This document shows positions 51,929 to 62,900 of a stretch of DNA of 64,000 nucleotides, in pieces. The stretch is from Flectonema sp. DT1601. Taxonomy: Eukaryota; Euglenozoa; Diplonemea; Diplonemida; Diplonemidae. The notes below the pieces were generated by a model. The model ran no database searches. It was not told the DNA's origin and saw nothing but the letters and a program-made list of their open reading frames with translations. Made by a program: the position numbers and the translations under genes. The DNA is taken from NCBI GenBank assembly GCA_964019425.1, contig OZ025818.1:124001-188000 (forward strand). The letters run 5' to 3'. Position 1 is the first letter of the stretch. Each line of letters begins with the position of its first letter.

Positions 51929-54714
51929 TTATGTTTGCCTAGCAGAAGCTCCAAGAGGGTACGGGAAATCGGTTGGCCAGTCAGCAAGCAACTGTTGTCG
52001 CAATGATTGGATTTGACTAGGTGATGGAGGGATGTGTGTTTTTACTGTAGCAAGATATTGCCTAACAAGAAATCCTCTCACAATTCTTTGAATGTCAATG
52101 GCTGAATTAAATTGCTCGACATAAGCAGCGTGTCGACTCTCTGACAAGTGTTTTCGTGTAAGTGATCCTCGTATAAGAGATTGAATTTTAATAACATTTT
52201 CTACAAGCATTTCACGAAATAGTATTTCTGACATCAAATTATTATGATTTTGACGGAGGTACGAATATCTACTCTTGACTGTAACGCGACGCCAAGATCT
52301 CTGAATTATCAAAGCAGCTTCTATTCGTAGGTCACTCAGAATACGAAGAGCATGGTTTTTAGCACGCAGTCTTGTTCGTTGTTTTCTATGAAGATATCCT
52401 CTCCAAACTGATTGTATTACCAGTACTGCATCCGATTGTATTTCTTTCCTTTTTGCTAAGTGTTTCATTCTGTTTTGTACTATTGTTCGGTGGTGTGATT
52501 CAGAAACATATTTCGTAACTGCTAACCACCACCTCTGAACATGAACAACTTTATTAAGTTTTTCTTCTTCCTGCAAGAAGTAGTCGATCCATTGTTGCTT
52601 TATTCTCTTTGTAGCTAAGTGTGCTGTCATGCAGGTCTCAATACGTTTTGCCGCACGTTTTTGTGTGCTAGCGATGTTGACTTTCGATGAGTCATCCAAC
52701 AAAGAGTCTTCGTGAGTGTGAATATTTACAAGTTTTTGAGAGGCATCCCTCCACCAGATTTGGATAGCAGTTGCTGCAATTCGGTTTTTCAACCGCTGAT
52801 TCAACTGTTTTTTTGCGAGCATGATGCGGACTCGAACTTGAATCAAAATAGATGCCATTTCTATTTCATTATTAATAAACATTTCCGCCTTTTCCCTTTC
52901 GTGGAGAAGACGCTGTCTTGCAACTCTCCTAATGGCAAGCATGAGACGGAAGAACTGCTGTACTTTAATAATTATATCTAAAGGTGGATACCATTGAACA
53001 GGAGACAGAACTGACACAGGTGAGCTAAGACACGAGGGCTGAACGCTAACTAATTTTAATGGACTAGGAGAAGTTGATATCCACAGAGCTGGTTTCATTC
53101 CAAGTTGCTGTGGTTTTTCACGAGGAATATCTATTGCTTCTGGTACAGCTGGTATCGTGATATTGTCTTCTGGAGCAGGTGGGCACACAAGCCATTCTCC
53201 AGGTGTTAAGTCAGCTGAAGATAAAATAATAATATTTGAAGGCAATCCTGGGCTGTGATTCCCTGAAACTGTTGGGCTCATCGGACCTTTCATCAACGGA
53301 GACACAACAGCAGCAGGTGATGGTGATCGTGGTGAGCTTACGAGATCAATTTGATCGACCTCTATCCTCCTAACACCTTGTAGTCGAGATCTTGTAAGGT
53401 GTCCTCTTACGACTGCAGAGATGGCTATTTGAGCTGATCTCCTATCAGAGTGACATTGAGTTCTTATTCTCCACACTGATCGCTTCCATGCGATTGCTAC
53501 TTGAGACGCTGCTACATTTAGAGCTCGTCGTTCTAACGCGCTTGCTTCTAATTTTCGTCTTGTTAAGTGTCCTCTCCATAAGGATTGTATTTGGATGGCA
53601 TTATTGATAACGAATCCTCTTCTCTTTAACATTCTTCTTACTTGATATCCCCTCCAACCAGACTGAATAAGAGTAGCAAGTCGTTGGAGTTCTCTCCACC
53701 ATAACACTCTCTGTTTTGAAAATATTCTGCGTTGTAATTTTTGAATTTTTATCGCAGCTGCTACTCTCATTTTTTGATAAGTAGCACGACACCTGGATAG
53801 ATAGCCTCTGTACACTGACTGGATTCGTATGGCTGCGAGTAGCTGACTTGTTGTCGGTAATATTTTTTTGATTATTGGTTCGCTGACATCGTCTACATGA
53901 AGTGGAGGCATCTCGTTACTTGTAAAACTGGTTTGCATCATATTAACAATCGGAACATCTTGAATTGGACTCCCTCTTCTACCTACAGGTATTGTAGTGT
54001 TCTGTGATTGGGTTTCATGTTTTTGTTGTAGTAATTCCTCGTAGTTGGTGTCTCTCCACATGAACGATCTATTTTTTCTAATTATTGGAAATGAATTTCT
54101 CCAATCATCGATAGCTGAGAGCAACTCTGACTCTATCGACTTGTCGTTAGTCTGTTGGTGGGTTTCAATTAAACGAAGAACATGAAGAATTCTTGATCTG
54201 ATGGTTAACAATGTGCTAATCTTACCTTGGAGTTGACTAGTTTCATCAGCTGAGCCTTTAGTGACACTACACCATGACAGGTCTCTACCTGATATTCTAA
54301 GTTCCGCTATTAACTTTTCCAACATCCTTCTACATGTTTCAGTCGACTGCTGTCCTCCTCCTCTTAAAGAAGAAGCACTTTGTGGTCTTAACTTGCCTCT
54401 CATTACGTCATCAAGAGGCTGACTTCTTATAGTTCCAGCTGTTGAAGGTCTCTTCTGACCTCTCTTACTTTCTCGTAGCATTTGATATCGACTTTTTGTT
54501 TTTGTTTTTGTTTTTGTTTTATTTAATCATTTTTTTTTTTTAAATTTGGTGTTGAGAACCTTGTAAAGAAACCTTAGACAATAATGACTCACCCCTCAGG
54601 ACACGGTGGTAACATTATTATTTCATTGAGATCACGACGCACAACCAGCGAAATATAATTAAGACCATTGGTTTTTGTTCGGTAAACTGATGGAATGAAT
54701 TTTCGGTCGAGAAA
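51929..54714 (-). CDS. Multi-IQ-motif protein with an added 5' exon (true start not found)
   Basis: The main exon is 51929-54491. An upstream exon at 54593-54714 joins it across a 101-nt GTGAGT...AAAAAG intron with matching phase (PPCPEG to RYQMLRESKRG), extending the protein by about 44 residues beyond the ATG at 54481. That exon starts after TTCTTTCCAACAG and has no ATG near its beginning, so another exon probably precedes it. The protein has at least ten IQ-type motifs of the IQ...RG or IQ...WRG form (IQSVYRGYLSRCR, IQSGWRGYQVRR, IQSLWRGHLTRRK and others), separated by a Pro/Ser-rich break near 390-490. IQ motifs bind calmodulin or myosin light-chain relatives; many-IQ proteins often act at spindle poles or in axonemes. 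No motor or calponin domain is visible. Confidence 0.85.
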
Positions 54715-55048
54715 CTGTTGGAAAGAAGAAAGTTGATATCAGAATTTCAGTTACCACAAACAAAAATAGAAATAATTGATGAAAAATAAATAACGATCAT
54801 TGACGTACAAAGAAAGAAAAAAAAAAAATAAATAAATAAAACTAGCGAAAAGAAAATAATTTCACCAGAATTTAGGCAAATACTGTCAGCTATGAAAAGC
54901 TAACAGCTTGCTGTAGTCAGTGATGACATTAAGGGAGAAGCTATTTGTAGATAAAATGTAAAGTGTTGTAATTCGTAATCAGAAAGACATAAGTGTTAAT
55001 TCTTCTAAAGTCTGTTTAATAGGTGCTGACAGTTGGCACCTGCTGCTG
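54715..55048. other. Spacer that may hold the first exon of the IQ gene
   Basis: A short ATG frame (MSSLTTAS) near 54920 could be that exon, but I could not find a join that keeps the frame. Confidence 0.3.
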
Positions 55049-56564
55049 CTAAACTGCTTTTTGCAGTCTTGTTGAAGCAGCTTGGTCAATATAATCGGCC
55101 AAAATAGCTGTAAAAAAACATTACTTTGACGTACCTAACGAGGTTCTCAGAGAGGCAAGTTCTTTAAAGCGACCAGCGCACTGTTTTGGTGTTTTTCCTG
55201 GCACCGATGCGGCGATTAATTCCCAGCGATTGCTGACTCCACGAGGAGCTTTCTTAAGAGCTTTTTCAAAAGCAGTTTGGTCAGCCTTTGACCAGCTTGA
55301 GCTGCCAGTGTCTACCACATTGGAGTTATCTCCTCTCTTGGGGTCAATAGTCTTGCGAAGAGTTGGACCCGATGCTGCTTTTGTCTCGGTCTTCACCACA
55401 GAGCTCACTGCTGTTATTTCTGAAGACTTCCTCGCCTCTTCTAATTCAAGTTCTCGTTGTCTTCTCTTTTCAGTTTCTGTTGCTCGTTTGTGTGCTGCGA
55501 GTGCTGTTTTTTTGCTTTTTTTATTTTCTTGTTCTGCTTCGACCTTTTTCATTGCTTCAACATCACAAGCTCTGTAAGATATTTCTATTTCATAATTCCT
55601 TCTGTATTCCACCACGATCACTGGTTGGTTATCAAGTTCTGCCATCTTAGTACTGAATGCTTCACCAATTCCTGTCCAAGAACACCACCATGGCATCCAT
55701 TCAGGTCTTTTGTGAATTGTTCTTGAAACCATTTTAGGAGAGCCTGCTGGACCCGTAAATTTTTTCTCTGTTTTTAGTGTGTTGTTTCTCCTAGTCACTT
55801 ACGCCACGTCTAGTTTATTGTAATTACATACCTCGAATCGTCTGTACACAAAAAGTGTTATCAGCAAACATCACACCAACAACTGGAAGCACTACCCAGA
55901 TTGCCATGTAGAGCTGTTATTTATTTATTTTTTTTCAAATATTAGTTTGTCTTAATTCACACCCTTCAATATATAACACACATACCATATAGTCAAAGAA
56001 CGATACCATGAAAAGTAAACACCAAAGTGTTAACAAAATAAGCATTAAGAATCTAACTGGGTATGTGTACTGAATCATTCTCGTTCTCTCTTCGAGTGGA
56101 ACAGGTCCCCAGAAAGCATGTTTGTAGAAAAGATAGCAAGCAATAAGAACCGGTATGTGACCAAGCCACATAAACGTACACAAGAATGAAGCAAGAACGG
56201 TGCTGTAACGAAATGATACATAAACAGGACATGTAAAGTAAATGACGATTGGAGTTGGGAGATCTGTTGGAGTGAAGCTTTGAAGACTTTCCATTTTCTG
56301 AACCATCCTATCGTATTGAGCCCGCTTGCTGTCGTCGCTTAATACTTCTTTTGCTTCGTTTAATTTTTTCATCATTTCGTTTGCAGATTCTTTATCATCT
56401 TGCTTATCAGGATGCCATTGTCTAGCTAATCTTTTATATGCTGCTCTAACTCCATCAGCATCAACGTAACGAGTTACTCCTAACAGCTCGTAGAAGTCTG
56501 GCTCTTTAGCTTCGGTGGAGATGACAAAAAGCGTCAGGAGCACCGCAAAGACGGTGAATTTCAT
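55049..56564 (-). CDS. DNAJC1-like ER membrane J-protein with SANT domain, four exons
   Basis: Exons are 55986-56564, 55832-55913, 55135-55797 and 55049-55107; 1383 nt, 460 residues. Introns of 72, 34 and 27 nt (GTATGT, GTATGT, GTACGT starts; all end AG) keep frame throughout. Order: signal peptide (MKFTVFAVLLTLFVISTEA), J domain at about 25-95 with HPDKQDD, membrane segments around 105-190, a further one split across exons 1-2 (MAIWVVLPVVGVMF), a charged cytosolic region, then a SANT/Myb-like domain near 395-445 (WSKADQTAFEKALKKAP). This is the layout of DNAJC1/ERdj1, in which the lumenal J domain recruits BiP and the cytosolic part meets ribosomes. Without the splice joins it would be read as two separate genes, one truncated. 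The stop is at 55049. Confidence 0.88.
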
Positions 56565-56967
56565 TATTTTTTTTTAATTACCTTGATCACCAAGTTCTGT
56601 TTTTTATTTTTATTAAAAAAAAAAAAAGGAAATTTAAGTAGAATTACTAACTCACGAAAATCCAAGTAAACTCAAACAATGAGTCATATAGACCCTACTA
56701 TCTCTGACAACACCATTAATGTTTAATCTGTTGTTGTTGAATTGACATAAAAAACGAGAGTCTAATTCACAATTGTCGTAAAAAAAAAAAAAAAATAGCA
56801 GATTTAGCTCTGCCGTGTAACTGTGACGATAATTCTAAATAAGGAAATATACGGGGGAAAAAAAATAGGTTTAAAAAAAAAAAAAAAAAAAAAAAATAGA
56901 ATACTAACAATAAGTTGGTTACGGTAAATGACAATAAAAAAAACACAAAACTAAAAAACGTAAATAA
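56565..56967. other. AT-rich spacer
   Basis: A runs (about 23 near 56873-56896). No gene seen. Confidence 0.6.
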
Positions 56968-59900
56968 TCACTCCGCAAACAGAGCAGCTCCTCGTAGGAT
57001 CATAGCATCCGGGTGAGAACTTTCCATTGGAATCTCAACAACAAGATTGGCATCACCTCGTTCTCTTGAAGTGTAACAAGGACATCGAAAATATGATTTG
57101 GTGACGGCTATTTTACGATCTCTAGTCAGAGGAAGAGTTTGCACAGGAGCAGCAACCGCAACAGGAGCCTCATAAAACATATCTCCATCCTCAGCAGCCA
57201 TCCGAATGAGAGGAAATGGCTGAGTTTCTTTAGGAACAGCATTTGTTAATTTCTGAAGTGGAACTGACCAATCAACAGCATCAAGAACAAGACCAGAAAG
57301 GTAATAAAACTGATCATCTGGATCAAGATCAGCCTCATTCATGTATGAGGTAAACTCATAAGCGATTCTAATATTATCGAGAGGCTTATTCTCTCTTGTT
57401 GCTATTATTTGTAGTACAGCACCAAGACACCCTTTAGGATTTATTATAAAGTTAAGTGGAATCGATCTGAGACAACCATCCTTACTACCAATCCATTTAT
57501 TCAATAATTGATATCTTCCTTGGATAGCGCATAACCATTGAGCAACAATAGTGACTGTTCGTCGTTTTCTTGATTTCATTTCTACCCATTTTGGAGGGAC
57601 TTCAGATCTATACAAATATTCCAAATGGGTCCTATGTTCCAACCCAAGCAAGATTTCACCTTTTAACCCTCTCGTGATAGCTTGAAGAGAATGGGTAACG
57701 AATTTAATATGACTGTGAAACACTCTTACTTCTTGCATTAAACACATCTGCATTGGTGACCCAGGACCAGATGGCCATTTACAGTTTTGTAACGTCTGAA
57801 GTAGTTTTTTTGTTTCTTCATATGGGATGTCCAGAAGGATGTTTTCAGTTATATTGAGAGGATCTTTAACAGTTTCCGATCTAGAGTTTGCCGTTAGTAA
57901 TAATAAATTATTTAAAAACAGATCAAGAGAACGAGTGACATCCGTTCCACTATGAATCCCAAATGTCTTCGGATTATCATTCAAAGGGAGAGAATGGATC
58001 TTTGTTCTAATTGCGTACAAGTCGATATCCCATGATACGGTGTACCCTCCTGGAGCTATTTCTATTTCTGTTGTTACGTCAGTAACAGGTATCGATTTGA
58101 GTTGCTGAAAACTTTGATTAACTTGAGCTTTTACAATTCGTCTATCACATTCTTCACTAACACTGCCACCGAAAAAGACGTCAGTCACCACCGTTGCAAC
58201 ACAGTTAAAGTTAACAGGTCTTTGTCTGAATGCTGAGTCTCCAATAACTGAGAAATGACTTTGTAAAAAGGCAGCAACTGAAGTGATATCAGAAGTATCA
58301 AAACTGTACGGACGACTCCATCCAAGAGATCCAAACCTCGATCTATTCTGTAGCAGGGAGTGAATCATACACAAGCTATAAAGAAGTGTTCTGTATTCAA
58401 CTCTTCTGAATGACGTCACCATATCACTCGATAAACATTCAAGAGATTTCTTCATTGTTCCTCGAACTCCTACAAGAAGACCTCCAGAAAGTTTAAATGA
58501 TCTTTGTATTAACCACTGAGGCAATCCTTCAACTATCTCTGTAGTGATAAACACACGTGCTTCTGGAGGAATAGTTAGAGACTCATCAGCGTATCTAATT
58601 ACTTGATCACCTGCTTCAGTACAATCGACTATTAGTGATTCGTAGAATGCTTCCAACAGTTCTAAGAATGATAATCCAAAATGAGCATTTTGTAAAACAA
58701 TCCAACCACCTGAATGAATAGTATCCTTTGCGACTTCCCATGCTATGTGTTGTTGGTCTGAACCCAGATGAACAATCGTACATTTTTGTTTAAATCTTTT
58801 TGAGATTCCATCAAGAGAAGAAAGAGGATCAGAATCTCCATTTAAAAAGAACAGCAATGGTGTCAAAGGAGTTGCCTCACATATAACATCTGGGATGTGA
58901 ACCTCAGGAAGCGTTGAATACGATTCTCCGAGTACTTTACAAACAAATTGTTGTGTCGCACAAATAGTTCGATCCTCCCTCAGGCATCTTACCAATAACA
59001 GATGATCACAATGACTGATTGTACCATCAATACTTGGAGGTAGAGGTGTTAATTCAGGTTTATCTGACTCATACCAAGGCCTCCACTCTTCTCTATTTAG
59101 TTCTAATATTGCAGGCAGTCCTCTCAGAGCATGTGAAGCATTCGCTGCAGCGACTGAATTACTCCACGCAGCATTAGGTAACCATGTTAAGAGTGCTGGT
59201 TTAGTCCTTCCATTAGGCATACTACTACTACCACATAGGAGGCAATTGAAACTGTCTGGTGTCATTTGACCATTTTCTAAACTAATTTGACAAGCCAATA
59301 TGAGTGAAAACAATCCTTTATGTTCCTCAAGTATTCCTCTAGCGTAATGTGTATACACCTCCAACGTGAGCGTGTGTGAAATGAATGCCACTCTACGCGA
59401 AGGAACTTCACTGTGCTCGCTCTTCTTAATACTTTTATCAAATAGGTATAGTATACGATGTAATGATGTTCCGTATATGGGATTTACCTTCGCCATGTCA
59501 AGGGCTAAAGTGTAGAGTAGATTTCCTCTTATAGCCAATGGACGATACTCTTCTCTGGCATTTTGAATTTTGTTTCGAGTATTGTGAGCGTTTGAGAGTC
59601 TGTCCTTGACATCTGTGACAGCACTCTTTATAGCTGCTAATGTACTAATGAGGTTGTCATCTTCTATGATGGCTGTCCCGGTGTGGGTGACGTTTTCGAG
59701 GAGGCGTTCTTCAAGTTCGCGAAGGTTATGTTCTCCGTCAGCAAGAATCTTATTGAGATTTGTCATCTCAATTTCAAGTTCAGGACGTTCCCATTGTAAA
59801 GTTCTTGACAGTAGTTGTTCTTGTAGACCTAAGCGAGTGACTTCAAAATTCACAACTGACACTAAACTTTGAAATTCTCTCGTCAGCTGTACGAACGGAT

Positions 59901-62900
59901 CCTTACTTGAGAAGTATAACTCAAATCCCTCAGCGACTTCAATCAACTTTCCTTCTAAGTTAACTTGTGGTGATCTACCACTCTTTCTGTAACCACGTTG
60001 TAATATTAACTTCAGTGGAGATGTCATTGTTGGACGTGATGAGCTTTGAATTAAACAAGGTCTTCCTTCTGTCATACAGAGAGCTACACTATCGAGTAAT
60101 TCTCTATCGTCTGTTGTTTTGATGATTGTGATGTTCTTTGATTTACCTCTTTCTTTAAGCCATGAAACACCTTGAGATTGTGGGTCAATTAAATAACTAT
60201 AACGATACTTTAAAAGATTAATAACAATTTCAGCATTAGCTATGCTGTGTTTATCATTTGGTAATCCCTGTGCTATCCAATCAGGTGATGCTTCAGTTGA
60301 TGTCGCTTGTTGTTGAACTGCTGTCCAAACTGTTTCTCTGGAAACTTCTTCGCCGCATACTTCTTCAAGAAGAAGATCAATTTTTGATCTAAAATGGGCA
60401 TCAAAAGGACCAGAATATCCCAATGCAGTAGCCGTACGTAAACAGGTCATCGGTGTTTGATTTAGTGAGTCAGAGAATGTTCTAGACATGTGAATCCATC
60501 GCTCTTTTTCTGATGAAAGTCCTTCAATCAAAGTATTTGCTGCTTCTGTTGTACGTCTAAGGTTTGTAGCATCACGCTCAAGTGAGTATTGAAGTTGTCT
60601 TTGTTCTTCAAGTTTTTCTTCACATCTGCTAACCTCAGCTGCTAATTTATCAAAAGCTTCCTGAGACCTTTCTAACTTACTGTTCGCAGCACGCATTTTA
60701 GCTTCTGCTTCTCTGACTTTCTGCATTTTTGGTTCGACATCTCTTGCTACCCAATAATAATTATACATAGTTCTAGCCCACGTACATAATCCAGCTACAT
60801 TACCGCAGGCCTTCTTTGCTCGTTCATAACTAAAGTCTTCAAGGGCGAGGTAGGGAAGCATTATTTCAAGTGTCTCTTGATTTATCCAATCCTTCTTAGT
60901 AGAGTTAAATTCGTGGATCATTTGCATGAAATCGAGTCGGTGAGCGAGAGCACGACCAGAGTAGTGCCACGAATCTGCGATAAAGATACGACCTTTATTA
61001 TCAATTTCCGCTTTCACTTCAGAGACTGGGAGGTTCATGAGGATGCTGACAGTGTCGATGATTCGTCGGATGACTGCCGGAGGGTTGGACATGGTTCGAA
61101 TAGTTTTAACATCTTGACTTGTAATGGCATCCAAGACTCTCTTCGCACTCTCTAGTGCTGGCTGAGCGACATTCAAGTCAGCCACCGCATCCTTACGTGC
61201 AATTGCCACCTTGGTAGCTTCGTCACTAAAGGCTTCTCGTTGTTCGTTTGCTTGCCGTTTCTTTGTTTCAGCTTCTGCTGTCGATTCGTACATCTCTGCC
61301 CTCAGTGTTGCTTGTTGTTGTTGAGCTTCTTTTAGTTTTTCTTCCTTTAGTGTTACCATTAGTTTTATTTTACTAACATCTGAAGCGGTTTCTTTTAGTT
61401 TCATGAGCCCACTTTTAGCCTTCGCAGCGTACTCTGAGATACCTTTGTGTCTATCAGAGAACGTTGATGAAAATAATCGAATAAAACACTTATAAGTTCG
61501 GAGAGTGAAGTAGGCTCGTTTCATTTCTTGTCGTTCAAATTCATCTGCAAGATGATCAAGTCTCTGATGGATTTCACCAGCTGCAGAGTAGATTCGCTCT
61601 CTACTCACAGCACTAACGTTCTCTTCAGAAGCAAATTTTGTATCAGAAAGTAGGTTGCTTGCTATTGTTTGTAGTCCTTGTGGTGACCATGGATGACACC
61701 AATCAACGACACAGTTAGAAAGAAGAGATTTATATTTGTGAATGAACCTGGCTGATGATACCGTCGAGGGATCCATGCAGAGGATTACATGAAGATTCTT
61801 ATGAACATTTGAAATAAAAAGATTCCACAGAGCTTCTGAAGTAGTCTCATCTTTTGAGAGAGTTGCTAAATCGTGTTTCATTGAAAAGATGTCTTCAGCT
61901 GAAAACAGAGCTGGGATCTCACCTGTGTCAAGAACAAGACACGCAGATTCTAAGAAAGACTCACATGCAGTTGGAGAGCTACCCTCGTCTTTGAATAAGA
62001 GTGTTTGAGGACCCTCCAAACCAGACGCTTTTATAATATGACGAAGTGATTCTTCAATACTTTGAGCGTCAGTTGCTCCTCCTACAGTTGAAATAACCGC
62101 TTTAGAACCGTTTAATCCTCCTCTGCATACTAATTCATGACAAGGATATCCACACATGTATGATGTTAAATATATTAGTGATCGTCTACCAACTCCTTTT
62201 GATCCAACTAATATTAAAGAACCGTTGTCAAGAGATAGGATTCTAGCGACTCTAGCAATGTGTTGGATTATCTCATCAAATAAAACAATATCACTGTAGT
62301 CAGAGTACATCATTTGTTCTGATAGAAGTTGTTTTGCATGTTGAACTTTACGAACTAATTGCATGTGAGTAAACATCGAATAGTTTACGTAATTCGCTCT
62401 TCCAGATGAAATGTCACCTGTCGAAGCGTCAACAGTGGCGTCGGATAAGCAATCTTTAAAATAAAAAGTTCGGCTATCCAAGTGATGTCTGTTAGATAAG
62501 AATTCCATCGTGACATCACCAAGAAGCTCACTAAAAGTTTGTACGTCTTTTGGAATGTTTAATCGATCTGAAAAAACACATTGACATTCATGTTTCCATA
62601 AATGAATTAATTGATTTTCTGAACTCCCCGAACAACTCATCTGCAACCCTTGAATAACTCTAAACACATCTCTGACATTCCAAAGTAAATGAGATCTATT
62701 TAATGAAGGTAACAATGTAGTACTACACCTGTGCCATAAACTAGTAGTCATCGCTAGCAGTTTTTCAGGTAAATTCGGTGAAACGAGAGGTAATACATTC
62801 CTCAACCTCGAAACAGATAAATCATACTGCACTACAATGAAATATCTCAGAAGTCTTTGAGGAAATTTATTATAAATAGCAAGCGTGGCATCCATCGCAG

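Noticed and set aside
61400-62250. Arg in place of the Walker Lys in dynein AAA4
   Set aside because: This is common in axonemal dynein heavy chains, so it is a family trait rather than an oddity.
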